Source: DATIJJ01 sp035478795 (GTDB taxonomy: Bacteria; Pseudomonadota; Gammaproteobacteria; DSM-16500). From it: a DNA stretch of 21,399 nt. A program made the position numbers and the translations under genes. Below, in pieces: positions 15,133 to 21,399 of the stretch. The notes beneath the pieces are model-generated. The model worked only from the letters and a program-made list of their open reading frames with translations. It searched no databases and was not told where the DNA came from. The stretch's first letter is position 1, and each line of letters begins with the position of its first letter. The stretch covers positions 1 through 21,399 of the forward strand of contig DATIJJ010000003.1 in NCBI GenBank assembly GCA_035478795.1, written 5' to 3'.

Positions 15133-15696
15133 ATGAAAAGCCTATTTTTTCTAGCGAGAGGTGCCGTCACTTTTTTATCATTGCTGTTATTGGCTTCCTG
15201 CGCCAATCAGATCCAGTCAACCGATCCCACCAGTCCAACGCGCTATGCCGGTAACCGGTTTGATGTGGATTATTCGTCCCGGTTGCCCAAATTTTTAAAT
15301 ACAGCAGGGAGAAAAACGGTGCTCGTGGACCCTAATGTGCATGCGTGGGGTGCCTACGATGCGAATGGTGAGCTGGTTCGGGCCGGGATTGCAACAGCGG
15401 GGGCCGCGGTTTGTCCGCCCGATGCTGACAAGGCAAGCTGCTATACCGGGATCGGAACGTTTAAAATTACAGGTCTCGGGGATGAAACGTGTATTTCAAA
15501 AAAATATGCCAATGGTCTGATGCCTTATTGCATGTATTTTCACGATGGCGAGGCATTGCATGGATCGCCTGACAATATTGTGGTTGAAGATAACCTGAGC
15601 CATGGCTGTGTGCGCATGCGCATACCGGATGCTGAATGGATGCGATATCACTTCGCGCAAGTCGGAACACGTGTGATTGTGTTGCCTTACCAATAA
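15133..15696 (+). CDS. L,D-transpeptidase (YkuD domain) lipoprotein
   Basis: A 187-residue lipoprotein: signal peptide with lipobox LASC, lipidated Cys23, then a short linker and a YkuD domain. The catalytic motif is HGS with His143, followed by SHGCVRM with His157 and the nucleophile Cys159. Such enzymes make 3-3 peptidoglycan cross-links or attach proteins to the wall. The start VLVDPNVHAWGAYDANGELVRAGIATAG is the usual first strand pair. Two more cysteine pairs (VCPPDADKASC; TCISKK and PYCMY) are unusual and might form disulfides in the periplasm. GAGGA lies eight bases from the ATG. It faces a SlyB-like lipoprotein gene across a fold-back repeat. Which subfamily (ErfK, YcfS or other) cannot be settled by eye. 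Confidence 0.9.
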   Translation: MKSLFFLARGAVTFLSLLLLASCANQIQSTDPTSPTRYAGNRFDVDYSSRLPKFLNTAGRKTVLVDPNVHAWGAYDANGELVRAGIATAGAAVCPPDADKASCYTGIGTFKITGLGDETCISKKYANGLMPYCMYFHDGEALHGSPDNIVVEDNLSHGCVRMRIPDAEWMRYHFAQVGTRVIVLPYQ

Positions 15697-15734
15697 TGCG
15701 CTGTCACGCAATAAACGTGCCGTCATTGCGGCGT

Positions 15735-15856
15735 CTGTCATTGCGGCCTCTGTCATTGCGAGGAGCGCCTTATGCGACGAAGCAATCCAGAAAAGCTTTT
15801 CTGGATTGCTTCACCCGAAAAGCATGGGTTCGCAATGACAGAGGCCGCAATGACAG
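15735..15856. repeat. perfectly centred inverted repeat with GTCATTGCGGC tandem units
   Basis: The 122-base palindrome is centred between 15795 and 15796. The outer 27 bases and the inner 17 bases of each arm pair perfectly, with a 17-base mismatched bubble between. The left side carries three tandem copies of GTCATTGCGGC-like units (from 15721), the right side two. The inner part includes GCGACGAAGCAATCCAG, a motif I recall as a dispersed intergenic repeat in many bacteria. It lies between two convergent genes. No transposase is present. Confidence 0.85.
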
Positions 15857-15878
15857 CATCGTCTGGCCCGGCCACTAT

Positions 15879-16295
15879 TTAATAATCGTCACTCCCATCA
15901 TCCGCCACAACACGCGTGTTGTTGCCATAAATGACCAGAATATGCTGCCGGGTTTTTAACTGAAGATCTTCGGTCTGCACGAGCGAGATAATGGCACCGC
16001 TGTTCAGACGGATGACATATTCATAACCATGTGAACGTCCCATGGTCGCATCAGTGGTCGTGTTTGCGGTCGCAGCAGGGGTTGTTCCATTATCAACCAC
16101 GGTAGAAGTGCTTTCTGCAGCCGGATTGTGGATACGTACCGGCCGCTTGGAAATAATCACACCAGGAACCACTTTTTTGATCTTGCCGACTTCAGCCGAA
16201 TCGTAATCGCCAGGCGGCGTATCTTTTGTACAACCGGCGAAGAGCAGGCAAAGGGAAACAGCAAGGCAGGTAAAGCTATTTTTGTATTTCATCAT
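15879..16295 (-). CDS. SlyB-like outer-membrane lipoprotein lacking the glycine zipper
   Basis: A 138-residue lipoprotein with lipobox LFAGC (Cys near residue 22). After it comes DYDSAEVGKIKKVVPGVIISKRPVRI, which aligns with the conserved N-terminal part of the SlyB/Pcp family. The end, YEYVIRLNSGAIISLVQTEDLQLKTRQHILVIYG, aligns with the family's C-terminal beta part. Between them, where SlyB has a long glycine-zipper (predicted membrane) segment, there is only a 35-residue Thr/Ala/Asn-rich linker. SlyB proteins help outer-membrane stability under stress. Start choice is uncertain: ATGs occur at 16295, 16292 and 16307; GAGGA is only one base from the 16307 ATG, so I prefer 16295. Confidence 0.75.
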   Translation of the reverse strand: MMKYKNSFTCLAVSLCLLFAGCTKDTPPGDYDSAEVGKIKKVVPGVIISKRPVRIHNPAAESTSTVVDNGTTPAATANTTTDATMGRSHGYEYVIRLNSGAIISLVQTEDLQLKTRQHILVIYGNNTRVVADDGSDDY

Positions 16296-16386
16296 TGTGT
16301 CGTCCATTCCTCATTAATAGGCAAAAATGATACAATCAAATCAGGGACAAAGTAAATTCCTTTTCGTCATTTTTTGGGACCACAAC

Positions 16387-17688
16387 ATGTTAAGTTTTTT
16401 ATGGATCATGGCTGCATTCTGTCTTGTTTTATTCAATGCGTTTTTTGTGGCGGCGGAATTCGGGATGGTCAAGCTTCGCCATACCCGTCTCGAGGAAATG
16501 GCAGAAGATTTTGGATTGCGAGGCAAGATTCTTTTCGCGATCCACAGGGAACTGGATGCCTATCTCTCAGCCTGTCAGCTGGGCATCACACTGTCTTCTC
16601 TCGGATTGGGCTGGATTGGCGAGCCTGCTTTTTCAAGATGGCTTGCGCCTCTTTTTTATTATTCCGGCATCACGTCCCCGCATCTTACCGAATTTATTTC
16701 TTTTTTTGTTGCATTTTCATTGCTGTCTTTTTTACACATTGTCGTCGGCGAGCTCATGCCAAAGTCACTCGCTATCAGGCAGTCTGAAAAAGTATCGTTA
16801 TGGACGGCTGTGCCCTTGTATGGTTTTTACTGGTTGATGTATCCCGCGATCTGGCTGTTAAACACGTGTTCCCTGTTTTTATTAAAATTGGCCAGACTCG
16901 ACAAGACACATCGCGGTGAAAATTTTTATTCGACAGATGAAATTAAATTGATACTGAGCTCGAGTCACTTGCATGGCGAGCTTACGAAAGAAGAAACTGA
17001 AATCATTGAACACACACTGGATTTTGCAGATCTGAAAGTGACGGATTTAATGCGACCGATTGAAAAAATGATTACGCTGAAAATTGACATGCCCACGGAA
17101 GAGTTATTCAAAATTGTTCTTGAGACACGTTACACCCGTTATCCTGTGATGGATGAAAAACAAAAAACCATTTTAGGCATTCTGCATTCAAAAGATTTAT
17201 TGAAAGCGTTGTATGAGAAAAAAAATATTTTATCCATCAAAAAAATGATCCGCCCGCTGGTAAAAATTTCGCATCATTCATCGGCTCTCGATTTGCTCCG
17301 AAAATTTCAGGAAGGTATGCCGCATTTTGCGATTATTTATCGCGGGCCTGAGAAACCGGTTGGATTTATCACGCTTGATAATTTGTTGCATATTCTGGTC
17401 GGTCGTATCAAGGATGAATTTCATCGCACAAAGGATGAATGGATCAGGACAAAAGATGGCGGATTTATCATGAGTGGAAACAGTCCGATCTATGCACTTG
17501 AGCGGGCGATGGATATCGATATTCCTGCGGAGGAAGATGTCACAACCTTGTACGGACTTATCCTCCAGAAACTCGGCACATTGCCGACTGTCGGCGATAA
17601 AATTGAATTTGATGATTTTGTTGCTGTGATTGAATCCATGCAGGGAACTAAAATTCTCAAGGTGAAAGTGTCGCCTGTTAAAAAATAA
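16387..17688 (+). CDS. DUF21/CBS/CorC-HlyC membrane protein (hemolysin-C/CNNM-like)
   Basis: A 434-residue protein with the UPF0053 layout. An N-terminal DUF21 domain has about four membrane segments (1-190, with NAFFVAAEFGMVKLRHTRLEE, QLGITLSSLGLGWIGEPAF and HIVVGELMPKSLAI). Two CBS repeats follow (about 215-335, DLMRPIEKMITL and RYTRYPVMDEKQKTILGILHSKDLL), then a C-terminal CorC/HlyC domain (about 350-430). The family is related to CNNM/CorC Mg2+ transport or efflux proteins; the old name hemolysin is not supported by function. I prefer the ATG at 16387, which opens directly with the first membrane helix after GGGAC; an ATG at 16327 would add 20 residues. It is divergent from the SlyB-like gene. 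Confidence 0.88.
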   Translation: MLSFLWIMAAFCLVLFNAFFVAAEFGMVKLRHTRLEEMAEDFGLRGKILFAIHRELDAYLSACQLGITLSSLGLGWIGEPAFSRWLAPLFYYSGITSPHLTEFISFFVAFSLLSFLHIVVGELMPKSLAIRQSEKVSLWTAVPLYGFYWLMYPAIWLLNTCSLFLLKLARLDKTHRGENFYSTDEIKLILSSSHLHGELTKEETEIIEHTLDFADLKVTDLMRPIEKMITLKIDMPTEELFKIVLETRYTRYPVMDEKQKTILGILHSKDLLKALYEKKNILSIKKMIRPLVKISHHSSALDLLRKFQEGMPHFAIIYRGPEKPVGFITLDNLLHILVGRIKDEFHRTKDEWIRTKDGGFIMSGNSPIYALERAMDIDIPAEEDVTTLYGLILQKLGTLPTVGDKIEFDDFVAVIESMQGTKILKVKVSPVKK

Positions 17689-17689
17689 A

Positions 17690-17888
17690 AAAGCGTGATG
17701 ATTTATTTTTTTTAACTAAAAAATAGTTTAAATTAAAAAAAGTTGTTTGGTATAAAAAATAATTTTATTTCCCATTTTACACTATTTTTTGCGTAAAAAT
17801 TTTTTCTTAATGCAAAAAAAATCAAGCAGTTAGCAGAAAATGAATAAAAAGGTTTTAAAATGCGCCGCTCTCGGGTATACTGCCCGAC
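17690..17888. other. very AT-rich intergenic stretch
   Basis: About 170 bases (17695-17860) consist almost only of A and T, with runs of five to nine identical bases (for example at 17705-17713, 17735-17741, 17800-17806, 17814-17821). No gene or clear hairpin terminator is visible. Such DNA is likely bent and easily melted, and lies directly upstream of the lytic transglycosylase promoter. Confidence 0.5.
17876..17881 (+). promoter_or_regulatory. -10 box immediately upstream of the transglycosylase start
   Basis: TATACT ends seven bases before the ATG at 17889, with a weak TTTTAA 17 bases further upstream. If used, the transcript would begin at or within a base or two of the start codon. Confidence 0.35.
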
Positions 17889-18851
17889 ATGCAATTAATT
17901 AATAACCTTTCAAAATTTTTTATTTTCGTTGTATTGAGTTGTAGTCTTTTGATAGCGTTGCACAGTAACCATCTCGATATCACGGCATCTAATTTTGCGA
18001 ATCATGATCTGGATGAAATGATTGCGTCAGATGATAATAGCATCTGGAGTAGTATCAGCGATCAGTTTCAGTTAGATCATAAAACGCAAAATGCTGCAGT
18101 TCAGGCCGAGATTCGCGGATTACTTGCTGACCAGCAAAAACTCTATCAAATTTTACAGGCAGCAGCTCCGTACATTTATTTCATTCACCAAAAGGCGCAA
18201 GAAAAAGGTCTGCCGGGTGAGCTTGCGCTCATCCCCGTGATTGAAAGCGAATTTAATCCAAACGATCATTCCTCCAAAAAGGGTGCGACGGGTCTGTGGC
18301 AATTAATGTCAGGCACTGCGCATGAGCTGGGCGTTAAGGTTAAATCAGGTTACGATGGCCGCAAAAATGTGGTGAGTTCAACCAACGCGGCGCTCGCGTA
18401 CTTCAAGGATCTGGGCAATGATTTTAAAGGCGACTGGTATCTTGCGATTGCAGCCTACAATTGTGGCCAGGGACGAATTGCTTCTGCTGTGAAAAAAACG
18501 GGATCACATGATTTCTGGAATTTGCCATTGCCGCACGAAACGCGATGCTATGTTCCAAAATTGCTTGCTGTGGCAGCTATTATCAAGAACCCGGAAAAGT
18601 ATGGGGTACAGTTGCCGCCTATTACTAACAAACCCTATTTCACGCAAATAAAAGTCACCAAACCGGTCAGTCTGGCAAAACTCGCAACAGCGCCAGGGGT
18701 CAGTGCCAATACACTGCGTGTGTTAAATCCGGATTACAATCACGGTAATGTGCCGAAATCAAAGGACGGTGTTTATGCACTTTTGGTGCCGGTGGATGAA
18801 GCCTCGGCCGTTCGAAACCAGTTGCAGAAAACCAATCAGATTGTTGCCTGA
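17889..18851 (+). CDS. MltD-like membrane-bound lytic transglycosylase, short form
   Basis: A 320-residue exported enzyme. Hydrophobic signal or anchor FFIFVVLSCSLLIAL (10-24) is followed by an SLT domain with catalytic Glu119 (LIPVIESEFNP), KGATGLWQLM near 131-140, AIAAYNCGQGR near 187-196 and YVPKLLAVAAI near 221-231. After this the MltD-type module (KPVSLAKLATAPGVSANTLRVLNPDYNHG, about 258-287) ends the chain. E. coli MltD (about 450 residues) goes on into LysM repeats, which are missing here. It cleaves glycan strands to 1,6-anhydromuropeptides. No Shine-Dalgarno sequence is visible before the ATG, and no better start codon exists. It is a single gene between two clear gaps. Confidence 0.9.
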   Translation: MQLINNLSKFFIFVVLSCSLLIALHSNHLDITASNFANHDLDEMIASDDNSIWSSISDQFQLDHKTQNAAVQAEIRGLLADQQKLYQILQAAAPYIYFIHQKAQEKGLPGELALIPVIESEFNPNDHSSKKGATGLWQLMSGTAHELGVKVKSGYDGRKNVVSSTNAALAYFKDLGNDFKGDWYLAIAAYNCGQGRIASAVKKTGSHDFWNLPLPHETRCYVPKLLAVAAIIKNPEKYGVQLPPITNKPYFTQIKVTKPVSLAKLATAPGVSANTLRVLNPDYNHGNVPKSKDGVYALLVPVDEASAVRNQLQKTNQIVA

Positions 18852-18990
18852 AAATCCCACCTATATCTCTATTAACCCCATGAATTTATTGATATTAATA
18901 AAATCTTAATCTTTGTGCGGTACAATTTTATTTACTCTGCTACCCTAATAAACTACGATTGGATTCCTGAAAATAAGGAAACAGACATCA

Positions 18991-20463
18991 GTGACAGAGG
19001 CTCGGGTGAAGGAAATGAATGAAGTGACAGCACAACCTCATTTGCAACGGAAGTTGAATGCACGGCTGCTCAATATGATCGCGATTGGTGGTTCTATCGG
19101 GACAGGCATCTTTTTGGCAAGCGGCAGTGCAGTGCATGCAGCGGGCCCGGGTGGTACGCTTCTGGCTTATTTCATCACCGGTGCGATGGTTTATTTTCTG
19201 ATGACGAGTCTTGGTGAAATGGCAGCGTATATGCCAAGCACGGGTTCATTCTATGTGTATGCGTCACGATTCGTGGATCCGGCTTTGGGTTATGCGCTCG
19301 GGTGGAATTACTGGTACAACTGGGCGATTACGGTCGCGGCCGAAGTCACCGCTGCAACACTCGTCATGCATTTCTGGTTTCCTCATAGCTCCAACTTTTT
19401 GTGGAGTGGATTATTTCTCAGTGTTTTTTTTGGATTCAATGCGTTGTCTGCGCGCGGTTTTGGTGAGGCAGAGTATTGGTTTTCCTGTATTAAGGTCGCT
19501 GCCATTCTGGTTTTCATTCTCGCCGGTTGCGGCATGATTGCAGGCATGATTAATCATGAAACGATTGGATTTAAAAACTGGAATGTGGGTGATGGTCCTT
19601 TTCATGGTGGATGGCTTGCGATTTTTGGTGCATTCGTTGTCGCCGGATTTTCCTTTCAGGGAACTGAATTGATTGGTGTCGCAGCAGGTGAAAGTCACGA
19701 ACCCCATAAAACCATTCCGAAAGCAGTCAAGCAAATATTCTGGCGCATTTTGTTATTTTTTATTTTATCTATTCTGGTGATCAGTTTGTTGATTCCCTAC
19801 ACGGCGGATCAACTGGCGAGTTCCGATATTCAGGTGAGTCCATTTACGTTAGTGTTTAAACATTTGGGGATTACGTTTGCGGCATCCCTGATGAATGCCG
19901 TTATTTTGACGGCGATCTTATCAGCGGGTAATTCAGGGATGTATGCATCCACCCGCATGTTGTGGTATCTCGCGAAAGAAGGGCATGTCCCGGCCATTTT
20001 TGCGCGCGTAAACAAACGTGGTGTTCCCATGTATGCTCTCCTTGCCACAACTGCTGTTGCATTATTAGCTTTTCTTTCTTCTTTTTTTGGGAATGGTGCT
20101 GTTTATTTCTGGTTATTGAATGCATCCAGTCTGAGTGGATTTTTGGCGTGGCTCGGTATTGCCATCAGTCATTACCGTTTTCGCAAGGCCTATCTCCACC
20201 AGGGCCGTGACATGAAAGAATTGCCTTATGTCGCGAAAGGTTATCCTTATGCACCACTTCTCGCCTTTGCGTTGTGTCTTGTGATTATTGGCGGACAGAA
20301 TTATCAGGCGTTTGCGGGAGGTCATATCAGCTGGTATGGCGTTTTCGTTTCCTATATTGGTCTTCCGTTATTTGTTGCCCTCTGGCTCGGCTACAAGTGG
20401 GCTAAAAAAACAAAAGTGGTCAGGCTGCATGAATGTGATTTTCAGTATGAAGGCGGGCGGTGA
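18991..20463 (+). CDS. lysP: lysine-specific permease (LysP-like, APC family)
   Basis: A 490-residue, 12-helix amino-acid/proton symporter. I recognise near line-by-line agreement with E. coli LysP: MIAIGGSIGTGIFLASGSAV, YFLMTSLGEMAAYMPSTGSF, ALGWNYWYNWAITVAAE, ARGFGEAEYWFSCIKV, VVAGFSFQGTELIGVAAGES, VKQIFWRILLFFIL, VILTAILSAGNSGMYASTRM and LAWLGIAISHYRFR. Unlike the related general permeases, this set is diagnostic of LysP, so lysine is the expected substrate, though relatives for other amino acids cannot be excluded. I keep the GTG at 18991, ten bases after AAGGAA; an ATG at 19015 is the alternative. I see no lysine riboswitch in the 139-base leader. An antitoxin remnant follows after 18 bases. 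Confidence 0.9.
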   Translation: MTEARVKEMNEVTAQPHLQRKLNARLLNMIAIGGSIGTGIFLASGSAVHAAGPGGTLLAYFITGAMVYFLMTSLGEMAAYMPSTGSFYVYASRFVDPALGYALGWNYWYNWAITVAAEVTAATLVMHFWFPHSSNFLWSGLFLSVFFGFNALSARGFGEAEYWFSCIKVAAILVFILAGCGMIAGMINHETIGFKNWNVGDGPFHGGWLAIFGAFVVAGFSFQGTELIGVAAGESHEPHKTIPKAVKQIFWRILLFFILSILVISLLIPYTADQLASSDIQVSPFTLVFKHLGITFAASLMNAVILTAILSAGNSGMYASTRMLWYLAKEGHVPAIFARVNKRGVPMYALLATTAVALLAFLSSFFGNGAVYFWLLNASSLSGFLAWLGIAISHYRFRKAYLHQGRDMKELPYVAKGYPYAPLLAFALCLVIIGGQNYQAFAGGHISWYGVFVSYIGLPLFVALWLGYKWAKKTKVVRLHECDFQYEGGR

Positions 20464-20481
20464 TTATTTGGAGAATTGGCA

Positions 20482-20677
20482 ATGACTATCACAAAAAAAC
20501 GAAATTTATTTGAAGAATTGAAGCAAGGTATTCAGGAAATTAAAAACCACAAAGCAAAAAAAATTATCTTACGTTCACATAAAGTTAAAAAAATGCAGCG
20601 TTCTGCAGGCAGCGTTGCTTGTTCTCCTGGTAAGAAAATATCCTGATATTCCAGGGCGTGTCGTTAATCTGAAATGA
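20482..20677 (+). pseudogene. decayed HigA-type (XRE family) antitoxin gene with internal deletion
   Basis: From the ATG at 20482, after GGAG, a 54-residue frame begins MTITKKRNLFEELKQGIQEI, with a KIILRSHKV stretch. This is the typical opening of a family of about 100-residue helix-turn-helix antitoxins whose genes I recall as KRNLFEEL...GKITLRTHKV. The frame stops at 20646. In the +1 frame from about 20597 the sequence reads LQAALLVLLVRKYPDIPGR and stops at 20677, matching the usual C-terminus of the same family (QAALILLVRKYPDTLERL). The middle third, which holds the DNA-binding HTH, is missing. No toxin gene adjoins: lysP ends 18 bases before. The call is from memory of the family pattern. 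The 54-residue frame may still be translated. Confidence 0.65.
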
Positions 20678-20693
20678 TACGATATAATTTATG

Positions 20694-20948
20694 GTTATTT
20701 CAGGTTTCTGTCCGCTAGTCATCTACCATGCTGGTTTGTTGTTATTCGAAGTCTCAATCGGAGTGTCATCCTGAGGCATCTTCTCGCCGAAGGATCTGCT
20801 GCTATTTCTAAAGACATTTTTGCGAAAGCTTTGCGAATAGCAGCAGATCCTTCGGCGAGAAGATGCCTCAGGATGACACTCCGATTGAGGCTTCGAATAA
20901 CAACAAATCAGCATGGTTGATGACGCACGGATAGAGGCCTGAAATAAC
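20694..20948. repeat. large fold-back element (113-base inverted arms, 29-base loop)
   Basis: Arms at 20694-20806 and 20836-20948 are reverse complements with about nine mismatches, nearly all in the outer 35 bases; the inner 70 bases have only one or two. The core includes GTGTCATCCTGAGGC and GCCGAAGGATCTGCTGC, parts of a motif I recall as widespread in intergenic DNA of many bacteria. The ends pair as GTTATTTCAGG/CCTGAAATAAC. No transposase and no obvious target-site duplication are visible. An RNA copy would form an extremely long hairpin. Confidence 0.9.
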
Positions 20949-21067
20949 GATGAATGAAAAAATCGATCATTTTTTGATCTTTATTTAAGGGTTTCTTAAG
21001 ATTGAATTGATACAATATAACGCTTTGACCAAGCCAATTACACCCCGAACTGACAGAGATTGAAATT
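20949..21067. other. gap between fold-back element and the right-hand gene
   Basis: Together with the element this makes a stretch of 390 bases (20678-21067) without a gene. It holds a small GATCA...TGATC hairpin near 20963-20979 and AT-rich boxes (TACAATATAAC at 21011-21021) that could be a -10 region for the last gene. Nothing else was seen. Confidence 0.35.
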
Positions 21068-21399
21068 ATGCTGGCTAAAAATGCAAGAAAATTTCCTGAA
21101 CAGAAAGCAAGTGAAATCAGTGAGCCAGTTATTGATGTGCTACTACATCAGGTACGTTTTGACGAATTACTTCAATGCGACAGGGCTGAACTTCAAGCCA
21201 TCTACCCGAATGTAATGACTGCAGCAGACATCATTTTAAAAGAAATAGGCAAGCATGAATTGCCAGCCAGGCGCTCATTTAATGTCAGATTTTGGGATTT
21301 AGCCAGGTTAATGAATCTTGAGCGTGACCTTCGGGAGGTATTAAATTATCTTTCCAAAGGAGAAGTGGCTGCAAGGGCATCTACATTTTTCTGGTTTAA
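21068..21399 (+). CDS. unknown protein, cut by the right window edge
   Basis: An open frame of at least 110 residues begins with ATG at 21068 after GAGA and is still open at the last base. I do not recognise it. It starts MLAKNARKFPEQKASEISEP, has no signal peptide or membrane segment, and is charged and probably helical. Visible stretches include CDRAELQAIYPNVMTAADIILKEIGKHELPA and RFWDLARLMNLERDLREVLNYL. Codon use looks like its neighbours. Because the end is missing, I cannot tell its true length or whether it is intact. It lies just behind the fold-back element in a region that also holds an antitoxin remnant, so it may be accessory. Confidence 0.5.
   Translation, partial: MLAKNARKFPEQKASEISEPVIDVLLHQVRFDELLQCDRAELQAIYPNVMTAADIILKEIGKHELPARRSFNVRFWDLARLMNLERDLREVLNYLSKGEVAARASTFFWF

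Noticed and set aside
18852..18990. Lysine riboswitch before the lysP-like gene
   Set aside because: The gap is 139 bases, AT-rich, and shows none of the expected long paired stems.
20723..20914. 63-residue minus-strand open frame inside the fold-back element
   Set aside because: It is a by-product of the palindrome; its two halves are mirror reads of the same arm sequence.

Overview
The window looks like chromosomal core DNA from a gammaproteobacterium. The best fit is a member of the Legionellales, near Coxiellaceae or Aquicella-type bacteria. This rests on the gene content and order (yjgA–pmbA; kdsD–kdsC–lptC–lptA–lptB–ptsO back to back with mlaFEDCB), on a very short Lys/Arg/Ala/Val-only histone H1-like protein of the kind known from Coxiella, and on the protein style and modest AT-richness. 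The assignment is an inference from memory of these families; no database search was possible.

Layout. Positions 1-1030 hold two divergent small secreted Cys-containing proteins of unknown function. At 1062-1294 there is a long fold-back repeat in a tail-to-tail gap. Positions 1309-2182 (minus strand) carry yjgA/darP and a small exported Lys/His/Ala-rich protein with its own terminator. Positions 2261-5598 (plus) carry pmbA/tldE followed at once by an M13 metallopeptidase. Positions 5704-9303 (minus) are a tight operon for Kdo synthesis and LPS export: kdsD, kdsC, lptC, lptA, lptB, ending in the PTS-Ntr phosphocarrier gene ptsO. Positions 9449-12761 (plus) hold a PspC-domain gene and the complete mlaFEDCB phospholipid-transport operon. 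Positions 12853-13104 encode the histone-like protein, followed by a clear terminator. A CvpA-family membrane protein and murB converge at 13891/13900. Positions 15133-18851 hold a lipoprotein L,D-transpeptidase, a second fold-back repeat, a SlyB-like lipoprotein without its glycine zipper, a DUF21/CBS/CorC protein and a short MltD-like lytic transglycosylase. Positions 18991-20463 encode a LysP-type lysine permease. The right end has a decayed HigA-type antitoxin remnant, a third large fold-back element and an unrecognised gene cut by the window edge.

Most of the block is cell-envelope biology. KdsD and KdsC make Kdo, LptB/A/C export LPS, Mla keeps phospholipids out of the outer leaflet, and MurB, the L,D-transpeptidase and the MltD-like enzyme build and remodel peptidoglycan. 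The accessory signal lies in the intergenic gaps: three unrelated long inverted repeats, a toxin–antitoxin fossil, and several small exported or basic proteins without clear function. I found no rRNA, tRNA, CRISPR array, intact insertion sequence or riboswitch. I see no convincing complete undescribed system here; the observations below are the best leads.
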